Source: Hawksworthiomyces lignivorus (lineage: Eukaryota > Ascomycota > Sordariomycetes > Ophiostomatales > Ophiostomataceae). From it: a DNA stretch of 64,000 bases. A model generated the notes under the pieces. It was given only the letters and a program-made list of their open reading frames with translations. It did not search any database and was not told where the DNA came from. Shown in pieces: positions 11,352-22,517 of the stretch. The number at the start of each line of letters is the position of its first letter. Position 1 is the stretch's first letter. The stretch lies in contig NTMA01000055.1 of the NCBI GenBank assembly GCA_002917075.1, positions 62,001 through 126,000 on the forward strand, written 5' to 3'. Position numbers and translations under genes: made by a program.

Positions 11352-13440
11352 CACTACACGCAAAAGCGCATAGACGTCTATGTCTAAAGAACAAGGACTA
11401 TAACGATATCAAGTTTATCATGCTTGCCCTAACGCACATATTTGGAGCCTCTTCGATGTAGATGCAAGCTTCGCATTTCCCGTCCTTATTCTACGGTATT
11501 TATGTACGGTAGTGTTCCAAATATCAATCTTGTTCTTTCATACACAGACGCCTACGGGTACGGAATAATTTTTGGCTATGATACGTTGCAATTAGCCTGT
11601 CTTTTTCGTCTCAGTGGAAGTTTAAAAAAAAAAGCCTTTGTTAAAGCTTTTGATCTTCGATTCCAATTTTCGAACAGAGACAAGAGTTGGAGCATAGTTC
11701 AAAGAGACTCATTCTACAAGGATCCTAACTAGATGAATTTATATAGATGCTTTCCCTCTTGCTTTATGATTTCAACTGTATAAGATAAAACAACTGGTGT
11801 TTACGAAACAGCCAACTCGAGAACCTGTGGAACTTCTTAAATATCATTAGCTTTAACAGATATTTATTAGAGTATCAACTCAACACTAACTGCACATCAA
11901 TTATATGTAATGCACAGCTTCTGAAAAACTCAACCATGTTATTCAAAGATGGATAGAAATCCTGTAAAAATGTCACAGTAAGCACTATTTAGCTGTACAA
12001 TATATTTCGACAAAGTTTAATGGTAGGTAACATTAAGCTAGAATAATGTTGAAGCTCGAGGAGAAATGTATCTTTAACATAGAAATTATCTAGACATGTC
12101 TTAAATTATGGAGTAAAATAAACTATTATTGTGTTGAATAATATTTCATTCTGTCATGACTAAAGTACCATATATATTATAGTTATCTTTTTCTTTTTCT
12201 TTTTTTTTTTTTTTGCTCCTCTTGTAACTGTCACAGTCATCAGTCAAGCAGCTGAAGAACATTACCTGTTGACAATTGGGTGCACCACTCTTAATAGACC
12301 TCTGTAGATACATAATATGTGGACTTGGTTTGGGACACAAGATCAGCCGCAGCGGCGAGCATCCCTGTCCTATGTCAGCATACACACACGGAAAGGAACG
12401 GCAACCTCGGCTTAGCAAATATCTCATCTATCTTTTTGATAACGATGATATTTTGGCCAATGGTTCTTTTCAGTCGGATACTATTAGTAAAATGCCTGGC
12501 TTCTTCGCAGTGCGTTCAGTGAGAACATTTTATGAAAAATCAGCCCCCAGATTTTAGCTTCCGTTTAACCACGTATTCTAGTCCAATGTAGATACGCAGA
12601 TGATCGTGGATCTCGAGTAGATGATCTGCAAGATGTAATCGGATACTACCATCACATGCAACAATACTTACAGGCGCTAAGCACACACCGGGTTTACAGA
12701 CTGGGCAGCACTGCATCAATCACACCCGATGTCGGACTTACTGTCAGGTGTGTACTCCGGAGCAGCCTTCCTGTATCGTCCGCTCAGCACACGGCCACTC
12801 TGCCCGAGTCGGCGTTCCCGGTTAACCTATTTTAGTATTGTCCCGGAGCTGAAGCTCTATGATCTTGGCGGCGTTGGCGCGGCCTCTACATCGAGGACAC
12901 CTTTCCGAGCGACATGAAGTAAAAAAGCGGTGAGGCCGGAAAAGCCACACATGTCACTGAATTGGAGAGAAGTGGAATATGAACAAAATAAAGAGAACTA
13001 ATCACTTGCAATCGCCTCACACTATCGTGAGTGATGTGTGGTACGAAGCGGGGAAGACTCTTCCACCGCCACTTGAAAATACCTCGTTTTCCGTCATACT
13101 TCAGAAAACAGCATTTTGCTGGTCATCCAGCTTTTTGTAATAGGCAAAAGACTTCGTATTGTGACTGTGACTTGTAGATATACTAATCTAGTCTAGACGA
13201 TGCTATGGATAACCTCCACAGGAATCTTTTCTCACATATATAAATATATGCCACAAAGAATTAAAGGACGTAGAGATCAATAGAATCATGCTACTTTAAC
13301 TCTATCTTGGAATCGGCAGCTCGCTTACGTCACAGAAGAAAATAATTCTTTGCAGGAAGTTGGAAATTATTGAAGAAAACGATATTGAAGACTTCTCAAT
13401 TTGTACTGCTCAAACTCGGGAGCGCTAGAAAGAAGCAATT
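11352..13440. other. Intergenic region
   Basis: 2.1 kb with no supportable gene. AT-rich, with a long T-run at about 12195-12214. Short frames at 12146-12557 and 12729-12917 overlap on both strands and lack family features. The last few hundred bases are the presumed promoter of the flavin monooxygenase. Confidence 0.5.
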
Positions 13441-15382
13441 ATGAACGGTCACACCGCAGAACCCACATTGGACGGTGTTTCGGATGAGCGCAGAGAGCCT
13501 GGTTCCGCAAACGTACTGCCCGTTGAGTACCCCGCCTCAATCTACACAGATGGGCTTTCTCCAGATACGGTAGCAACGGAGATGATTGGTAGAATGAACA
13601 AGTCACTCGAATCCAAAGACTACAGTTCGATAGCAGACCTATTTACAGAAGCTTCCTACTGGCGTGATCACTTATGTTTGACATGGGATCTCCGCACGTT
13701 CAAAGGCCCAAGAAAAATTCATGACACCTTAAAAAATGAGTGTCGTCTTTTATGTCTTTCACTCGATAAAAAACAAGCGCATCGAGCACCGCAAGTTTCA
13801 CCCATCGACGTTGCCGGAAAGGTGCAGACCATACAGTTTTTTGTCCTTGTGTCTACAACTATTGGCGAGGGCCTCGGCTTGATGCGACTAACCCAATCAA
13901 ATGGATATTGGAAAATTCTAACTGCCTTTACTACCCTTAAGAAAATTACTGGATTTGAGGAACCAAGAGGCCTGCGTCGTCCTTTGGGGAAGAAGCGAAA
14001 AGCTCAGAATCTTGAAATTGAAAACCAGCCAAAAAGGCGAAAGACTGATCAGAACTTCGAGAGAAATGACCCAGCTGTCATGATCATCGGTATGTCATGT
14101 TTGAACATCACTTGCTCTTTCCGTATTTGTCTTTATGCTTACGAAATCAGGCGCCGGTCAAGCTGGTCTCGCAGCTGCGGCACGACTCAAAATGCTGGGA
14201 GTAGATGCCCTGGTAATAGACCGTGCGGGCCGCGTGGGTGATAATTGGAGAGGCCGATATCGAAATCTCGTTCTTCACGATCCTGTTTGGCTCGAACATA
14301 TGCCGTATATGTCGTTCCCTGATTCTTGGCCCGTGTTTACGCCGAAAGACAAACTAGCCAACTTTTTCGAAGCATACGCTGATATTTTGGACTTGAAAAT
14401 TTGGATGAATACAAGCTTAGTTTCTTGCTCGTGGGACGAGTGCAACAAACACTGGTCAATTACAGTTGAGCGACGAATAGGGGATCAAAAAAAATCACAC
14501 ACGATATATCCTCGCCATGTCATTCAAGCAACCGGGCATGCTGGCATGAAGAATCTGCCGTCTATCAAGGGTATGGACACTTTTAAAGGCCGGCTCTGTC
14601 ATAGTTCTGAGTTTTTAGGAGCAATCCCAGATTCTCTAGGCAAGCGAGCAGTCGTTGTTGGGACAGGCAACTCAGCCCATGACATTGCACAAGACTTTTA
14701 CAGTCACGGCTATGAAGTAACTATGATCCAGCGGTCAACCACTTGCGTCGTGTCCTCCGAGGCCTTCGTTCAAATCGGGTTGTATCCCCTCTACTCAGAA
14801 GATGGCCCGCCTGTTGAGGATGCAGATATTATTTTGTGGAGCCGGACTACGCCATATCATAAAAAACAGCAGCAGGAAGTGGCTGCTCTACAAGCAGAAA
14901 AGGACAAAGAAAAGCTGAAGGCCCTTAAGCAAGTAGGCTTCAAGATGGACCATGGACCTGATTTCGCTGGCTTCATGTATAAATATTTTCAAAGAGGTGG
15001 AGGCTACTATATTGACGCTGGAGGAAGTCAGCTCATTATAGACGGAAAGATAAAAATGAAATGCGGTCAGGAGATTGAGGAGATTTTTGAAGATGGCATC
15101 AAGTTTCCTGATGGCTCAGTCCTCCCGGCGGATGAGATTGTCTTCGCAACAGGTTATCAAAACATGCGAACACAGTCCAGGCTCATGTTTGGCGATAAAA
15201 TAGCTGATCGTCTAAACGATGTATGGGGATTTGATGAAGAAGGTGAGATTAGGACAATGTGGCGCCCTAGTGGCCATCCAGGTTTCTGGTTCATGGGTGG
15301 TAACCTGCTACTTTGCCGATATTTCTCCCAGTGTGTCGCACTGCAAATTAAGGCTTACGAGGCTGGTTTTATCAAGTATTAG
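13441..15382 (+). CDS. FAD-dependent monooxygenase with N-terminal NTF2/SnoaL-like domain, 626 aa
   Basis: Two exons, 13441-14089 and 14151-15382. Residues 40-175 form a SnoaL/NTF2-like domain typical of a fungal subgroup of class B flavoprotein monooxygenases. The FAD loop GAGQAG starts at residue 217, the FMO signature-like FKGRLCHSSEF is at 361-371, the NADPH loop VGTGNS at 386-391, and FATGY at 548-552. Such enzymes oxygenate N, S or C centres and include YUCCA-like indole-pyruvate oxygenases. The linker before the FAD domain (184-201) carries two lysine/arginine clusters that look like a bipartite nuclear localisation signal, which I would not expect in this family. It may be a tailoring enzyme for the polyketide block (inference). 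Confidence 0.88.
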
Positions 15383-16577
15383 TGGCAGTACTCTTATCAC
15401 TTTAGGTATAAAATTAGGCACAGAACCTTATGAATTTTGTTTGTAGTAAATCCTAGTTTAGTGGCAGAGTTGTCACTTGTGGGTCCTATACTTCTATGTT
15501 CATGGCACTGTCGCTCCACTTATATCATCTCTTCGATCAAAACCCGCTAGGACTAACCTAGAAAGCCCACGTCGCAGTTACTGTAATTTTTCTTCGTGAG
15601 ATTTTTTTTTAAATTTTAGTTATATTGCATCATACGCTACACAAAGAAATCACTAAAGCTTAACTTTGATATTCTAACTTCGGTCCATGGGGAGTCATTG
15701 TGGAGTCTTGACATGTGTCTGGCTGCTAAAGAGAATGTGAGTAGATGAAATTGTAGGAAAGACAAGATACATCCAAATCAATTGACATATGTACGCAACT
15801 CGTAGAACAGCGTTTCGTGGCTCTCGACATTCGCCGACAGCAAGAGCTTTGAATCTCTGACTCAGAGGTAGTCTTGGTTTTTGAGAGATTTCGATACTGT
15901 AGAAACGTACTTCTGGCTCTTTGGATTCTCTGTTTCAACCGCCACATACCGCCCACCTCACATATTGGCCAATAACCTGACTAATATCTAAAAATGTGAT
16001 GTCTAGTGCTTCTTCAACAACCTGTTTTCTAAGTTCTTCGAATCAGTAGACATTTTTATATACCGCAATTCTTGCCAGTCATATCTGTTACAGAACCGCA
16101 AACGATGTAGAGACTCCAATGTCTAGTTCTGCTCCTTGAACGTTTAAGTTCTGTGGAAGCTGCTTTACTAATTTTAGGGGACATATGAGCATCATATTTA
16201 CTTTCTATTCTAATATTGCTTTATAGAAATGCATTGGTATCGCACCTACAAACTGAGGGTTGAAACACCAGAAAATCAAAGCGGCGGTACGAAACACAAA
16301 AGTCTCTCAAGTATTGTTTTCCGGTCAACATTAATTGTTGTAAACTGTAAGAGGGTTCAATTCTCCACGGTATCAGTACGTATGAGATTTAAAGGTAGCA
16401 TGTTTTTTAATACTATTGCAATCTGTCGCTATTATTTCAGATGCTCGAACAACAAGCACACTGCATCCGGAATCTCCTGATCTTTGAGCAACACAACTGC
16501 CGACCCGGATCTAGTTGGCGAAGGAATATTTTCTAGTAGAAGATATCCGGCGTTTCATAAGGGTTAAACTAAAGATT
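15383..16577. other. Intergenic region between convergent genes
   Basis: 1.2 kb between the 3' ends of the flavin monooxygenase (plus) and the MFS gene (minus). AT-rich. Short frames at 15726-15956 (minus) and 16229-16480 (plus) show no family features. Confidence 0.5.
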
Positions 16578-18774
16578 TTAAGCTATGTGTTGGCGAAGTT
16601 TTTTATACTTCTGCTGTAAATGGAACATGTACCGGCGATTAATCTTTCCAAAGATGTCTACCCGCAGAAAATCAGTACCAACGGACATAATTAGCTAAAA
16701 GAAACAATTATGTAGCAGAAATGGGCAACTTACACATGGGAATGCATGTCCCTAGGAGAGCAAGAGATGCAATTCCAAAGACTCGGAACACCACACTAGC
16801 GTCTGGTGTCGCCCAAGCATTGATAAATGTCGAGAAGCCATAGAAGAGGAAGTTTTTAAGCATCATCTGCAACACAAATATCTCGGTAGACTGTCGAGGG
16901 AATGAATCACTATTCCATTCAGGTTAGCTTTCAACAACTTCTTCATCTCTTGATCAACTTTTTAATAAAGTACAACGTACAGAATATAGAGGCCAGCTGA
17001 TGTAGAAGGAATCGAGATACCGAAGCAGGCTAAACCGTAACAAAACGATCCGAGGTAGTACCCGTGGGAAGTTGGGTGACTGACGTCCCATGCGAAGAGG
17101 AACCAACCTAGCCCACAACAAAGAGCGCCCAGTAAACAAATGGGAATACGGAATTCAGCTTCAAATACACCGCCATGGAGCCGTGCCATTTTTCGTGAGG
17201 TCCAGTCGCATAGCGGACCAGCACTAACGGCCGCAATACCTCCAATAAAAGCACCCACAAAGAAATATCCGTTAGCAGCCACACCTAGGTCATATGGCGG
17301 TGGCGACCAGATTTGGGAGAGGATATAAGCCGTTACAACAAAAAATGAGATGAGCACGCCGCTAACCAATAGAATCCACCACACAGCAGGATTAACTAAA
17401 TGTGCCACCACCGCCAGCAGTAGTTGACTTAAACTTTTGTCGGTGTATGATGCGCCTGTATATGGCGCTAGCTGCTGTATATACGTCTTTCGAGTTGGCG
17501 CTGGTGAATCACCGGATGAAGGATTCGTTGGCTGCTCTTCTAATTCTTCTAACTGCTCTTCCGTGGGTGGCATTTTTCTTGATTTTGTTGGCTGGCCGCC
17601 ATCGTTGTTGAGATTTTCGTTGGGTGATTCCGTTGACCGCTCGAACTGAGTTTCTGGCAGCAGAAAGACCGTGAGAAGAAGACATGTGCAATCTATAGGT
17701 AGAAGGGCAACGAAAAGGTTGGCCCAACCAACGGCCTCTGTCATAGCACCACTAATAATAGCCACAATAGACGCCGTGCAAGCGAGCGCCGCGACTAGCA
17801 ATGACGTACGTAGTCCGCGCTCATGTAAGTAGAATAGATCACCTGCTGTAGCCACGGCTAGACTTTCCCATGCAGTTGTACCAAAGCCCTGTACTATACG
17901 ACCGGCTAGCAGCGTATTGTAATGCATGTGCTGGGAACCAGCAACACAAATAGATGTACCAACAGTAGCAGCGACAGCAGCAAAGAGAAACTGGGGTCGC
18001 TTGCCGTACTTTTGTGCAAATATTGATACGAGGGGACTTAGGAGAATTAAGGTATGTATCTGTGTCAGAAACTGCATGTAAAAAGCTCGATTTAAGCTAT
18101 GTGAGTGTCAACTCACCCACATGCACCAACAACAAGCAGTTGGTATCCGGAGAGCTCAGCAATGCGGGTTAGCGACGTGTCAAAGATTCCAGCGAGTAAA
18201 AATGTTGCCGGAGCCAGCATTGGGCCTGGTAAGATAGCAAAGATAATAGCGTTAAAGAAAACCAACCAAAAGGCGGCCTCTTTCTGCCATCGTGGCCATA
18301 GCTAATCATTGTTAGTAGTATAACTATAACGAACGAAACATTAGTGAAAATATCAGACCTACCAGTGGGTCATTTGGATCATTCGATGGCTGAGGAATAA
18401 GAATGGTTTCGGTATCCTGAAAATTGTGTGAGCCAGAATTTCTTCGTTTAGTTTTGAATATGCCATAACAATTCCATTTGGGACTAGAGAAGAAGTTAAA
18501 CTTTCAAATCTAGTGAATTATTGTTCTTACACTGGCCTACCTTGTAGATGATTGTTTTCAGCGGTCTAGTACGAGCCCCCAGTCTCGCAGTCACGTTCTC
18601 ACTATTAATTAATTGCTCTGTTCCTGGAAGCCATGCCTCACTGTCGTCATTGTTGCGTCTGAAAGCAAACGAATCTAAAATACCAAAAGGCATGTTTAGT
18701 TTCTATTATGGAAAAATAAAGCGGTGAATAATTAAAGTTAAAACAGAACCTGGATGGAAGCTAGAATTATCCAT
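16578..18774 (-). CDS. MFS transporter (drug:H+ antiporter type), about 569 aa
   Basis: Exons (minus order) 18674-18541, 18416-18363, 18301-18117, 18036-16981, 16909-16734 and 16657-16578, preceded by a probable 25-nt first exon 18774-18750. An alternative is a single first exon beginning at the ATG at 18693 (567 aa). The spliced start gives an N-terminus ending in FHPDSFAF and an acidic PGTEQL stretch, usual in this family. DPLLWPRWQKEA precedes the first helix, GPMLAP and KYGKRP mark the N-half, and FLPETQF precedes a long acidic central loop. KNFLFYG near the end and a C-terminal GKINRRY tail complete the 12-helix pattern. Substrate unknown; export of a small molecule is likely. Confidence 0.85.
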
Positions 18775-19222
18775 TGTGGTCTACAGCACAATGTATCATG
18801 TTTGACATAATATATATGAACCGCACACTGCCTTTCTCCGGTATACCTATTCCGATATTTGTCAATCTTCAGCTATTCGTCTCTCTTTGATTGTTATTCA
18901 CACCTCTAAAGTTGTGCAATTAATTTCAATCAATCCGGGCAGCCATTTGATCTTATTCTATTGTGTAAATTTACTTTCTAATTACTTTTGCTCAACGTCA
19001 CTTTCGTAACGATATTATGTACCATCACACTATAAAAAGAATGCGGAGGGCAATATGCCGAAGCATTAATTCGGTAAAATGCAACCGATAATAGGACATG
19101 AATCTCTGAGCGTGCCTACTTCGCAACAAGCCGCTTCATAAACCCCTCTCGTTTAATTTCTTCGCAATTTCCAACGCCCTCAGCAAAAGCCTATCCATTT
19201 CTTGTGGGAAATCGCAAATTTA
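18775..19222. promoter_or_regulatory. MFS promoter / carboxypeptidase 3' region
   Basis: 448 bp between two minus-strand genes. Contains an inverted CGG-N10-CCG at about 18848-18863; otherwise AT-rich without distinguishing sequence. Confidence 0.35.
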
Positions 19223-21084
19223 TTAAGAGCTGAGCAGTGTATTCCATGGATTTTCTTTTAGAAAATGGCCACCCACAATACAAGTGTCCTGGACCGGTGC
19301 TCCAATGGGCAAAGTATTTCGCCAGCTGTAGCTGTCCAAAGGTCCAGTCGACTGATAGTGAGAATTAACAATGCTATGACCAGTGGCAACGTCGAAGCCA
19401 AAGATTGTGCGATTGAAGATTTCAAAAATAGCCTGCGGTGCGTAAATGGAGGCTTGGTGACCAGCATCAAGCACACGTATGAAAGACAACTTGCCAAATT
19501 GTTTAACGATGGCTTGACGCACATCAGATGCTAAGCCTTGCATCTCCGTGTAGCCAGCACCCAAGAAGCCCTTTTGACCATGCCAGCTGGCAGATTTCGC
19601 CGTCGCTTCGCCGCCTGTCCAAGGGCAGCGATAGTCTCGATCACCGAAGATCAAAGCCACTTTCGTGTCATGTTCAAGTAGATACTCCAGATTAGCAAGC
19701 CCGTTCTGGCGGCAAGTATCACCGGTTCCATTTGCACCCGTCAGTGAGGTCGTAGAAGGAAAGCCAAAGGCGGCGTTTACGACAAGAGAGTCTTGAGTCC
19801 AGTTGAGTTGTACGCCCAACTCAGCCTGCACAGTGGCAGTGTTCAAATATTTTGTAACCGGTAAATAATAAGGACAGGTGTCGGGCGAAGCTATAGCAAC
19901 ATCAAATGCGGACACATTATGGAGCTCGGTAGGTAGATTTATGATTGACTCGCAGACCAGGAGAGCCTCTTCGCATATGCTATTGACTGTGGCATTACTG
20001 CCTTTGAAATCAGGGTCACCTTCGAGTCCAGTTTCACGGCACATCTTAATTTGGTCCAGACAGCCTCCTTGTTCTGTGATGTTCGCCATAGACTCATGAT
20101 AGAGCGCTTCCGAGATAAATCGCACGTCATATGTATTGTTGTATGCAAATTCAGGATAGCCAGTAATTCCTGATATAAAATCGACACAGCCATTGATTAG
20201 GCCGATAGCGTCAATAGTGAATTCTCGCTTCCGAAGTGAATGGCCCTCCGGCAGGTCAGCTAGTTTCTTGCTAAACTGCACAGCTACTTCTGGCACCCAA
20301 AAGCCACCGTACGAGTTGCCCCATATGCTTATTTTTCCAGATGACGAAGTCAGTTCCGGAAAAGACGACAACCAGTGCTCAGCGAATAGCCAAAGTGCCT
20401 TGGCACTGCTGACCGTTGTATTTGTCGTATCGAGCATGGACTGGGCGGGAAAGATTCCATAGCTAAGAGTTGAATTTGAAGCAGCGTTTATTGCAAAAGG
20501 TGTGATAATTTCGCTGTGATCGTCGTAAGTTGCATTGATGAGCGTGCTATATGAGTAACCCGCCATGACAGGCTGGTCGATATACAGGAGGTTGGCATTG
20601 TTATTAAACGACCATATATTCTCAATTGTCTCATTTGCGAATGAATTCACAATGCAAGGCCCACTGTCGCTGGAAAAGGCAGCGTACGAAGACGCTTCGC
20701 CAGGACCACCACTCAAATAAATCGCGAGTGGTCCAGTCGCCGTGCTTTTTCGCGCCTGGAAATACAAAAAATAAGTGTTGATGTCAAAGCCACCTAACTC
20801 GGCAACTTCGCTGGCCGGGATGTGCACGAAGCCGCTAAAGACCTTGACATCGGGGTTCTCTTCGCAAATAGACGCCTAAAAACAACTAACATGTCAGTCT
20901 AAGCTCAATTTCTCTTATATCTAAATCTTTTTAAATCATGTGAACTTGCCTGTTTATACGACAGCGTAACATTTGGGTTAACTTTGGAGCTTATTACGTC
21001 GACGCCAAATGGGGAAGGTGGAAATTGCCCAGCTGCAGTAGCAGCTACTGAGAACACACTCAGAAGTATTTCGGAAACTTTCAT
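19223..21084 (-). CDS. Secreted S10-family serine carboxypeptidase-like protein, 595 aa
   Basis: Exons 21084-20950 and 20875-19223. A signal peptide is clear (about residues 1-19, ending AATAAG). The S10 fold is shown by the oxyanion-loop motif SGGPGEASS, nucleophile Ser233 in WGNSYGG, the Asp region GDRD at 456-459 and His518 in DAGHQ. Many NxS/T sequons indicate glycosylation. Family members remove C-terminal residues or act as acyl-processing hydrolases outside the cell or in the vacuole. The single intron has a GC donor (AG|GCAAGT) and an AG acceptor; no GT donor gives the correct frame into ASICEENP, the conserved start of the mature domain. Its relation to the neighbouring secondary-metabolism genes is unclear. 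Confidence 0.92.
20876..20949 (-). other. GC-AG intron
   Basis: 74-nt intron in the carboxypeptidase gene with donor GCAAGT after AAACAG and acceptor TTTTTAG. The flanking codons join in phase 0 to give YKQ-ASICEE. This matches the strong consensus that accompanies the rare GC donor class. Confidence 0.8.
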
Positions 21085-22517
21085 GTTTTTTAGTTAGTTG
21101 AACTGTAAGAGGTCATTAAATTCTTGACTGCAGAAGAGAAGATGGTAAAGAATACTGATGGCATAGAGAAGTTGTCGTCCATAAGGTAAGTTGCTCATTT
21201 ATATTTGGAAGAGATGGCCACAGTATTCATGATGAATAAAAAGAAGAAACAACACCGCCTCCGAAGTGAGCCTTTCCTGTACTAGGCGTTGAACAACGGA
21301 TCTCACATCGCGATACGCTTACAAAGGCAAAGTTTCCAGAGTTGTCGATCTTTCATTAAGAATCAGCGATCAGCAGGTAGCGTTTGTGGCTGGCAGTGTG
21401 CGCACAGGCTGTCGCAACGTGCTATACGAATTGCAGGCGAATCAAAATAGTGTCTCAACTCGGGAAGCTCAGCATGCCACCTAGTTGCGACGACCAAGCC
21501 ACAATTCACGCATTTCCATGAGAAAATAAAATGCGGCTTTGACATATCTGAGGTGTCGATTGGCGCTATTTGCACAGTAAGCGGTTGCCTGATTAAAATT
21601 AGCATCAGTTCAGTGGGCACCATGCACTTCGCATCTGGTGCAACGCATTTTAATTTAATTTATTTTTTGTTTTGGTCCGACGACTATCTCACGTAATAAA
21701 TCTAATTCCTCTTAATGCCTCTTAACTTGTGCACAGCGGACTTTTTGTCGCCTTGCAAAAAGAAGGTTTGGCATTGACATACTATTTCTTCGCAATTTTC
21801 GACGCGTACTCCAACAAGGCAGCTAATTCGATTGCATCTCTGTGGAAGCATTGCTTCAAGCCAGTTTTGGAGGTCGTTTACCTTGCTGATTCTAAGTACC
21901 TATGGGGAGCATCAACTACGAGATTGAATGGGTCAAATGATAATAGCGTACTGTCAAATTCAGCTTTGCAACATAAAAAAAAGAGAATAGAGAATCTAAG
22001 AGATCATAGTGTACCTGCAAGAGTGAACAAATTTTCTTGGTTGATAAGACGCCTATTTCTTATTTTAATATTGGCGCATAGATAGAGTTCAACTTTCTCA
22101 ACTTCTATTCCTAACCTTTTAACTCGTTCTCTTCATCCTTTCCTCCATCGCTTCTTCCAGTCTCTTTTATCTTGCTAAAGATAGTAGCTCTTCCCTTCGG
22201 CTTTTAGCCACTACCTGTTTCCAATCGGTTCTCTGCTGTTATGTTGCGTAATGCTGTAGCTCTACTGCTACCACGACAATCAGAAATACTTTGCTCTAGC
22301 TTGCGATTTGTACTTTTCAGTAACTGGTTTGTCCGAATGGCGCTGCTTATGCTCTCTTACCGCTCGTCATGCTAGCTCTCAGCTGGTTCCTTAGACCCCA
22401 AGCTCTGAGCCTCTTTCTCATTTTCAAAGAAAATTCTCAGTGTCAATAACCACAGTAATGCAATGTTGTGCCAGTTATCTAGTTTGTCCATCTTGGTATA
22501 TTTTAAAACTCAACGGA
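21085..22517. other. Intergenic region
   Basis: 1.4 kb between the carboxypeptidase promoter and the 3' end of the Zn2Cys6 gene. Open frames at 21363-21623 (minus) and 21729-22085 (plus) have no recognisable features. The stretch at 22085-22450 is pyrimidine-rich. Confidence 0.45.

Noticed and set aside
20827..20827. Start of the carboxypeptidase at a GTG (position 20827)
   Set aside because: An upstream exon supplies an ATG, a signal peptide and the conserved start of the mature domain.
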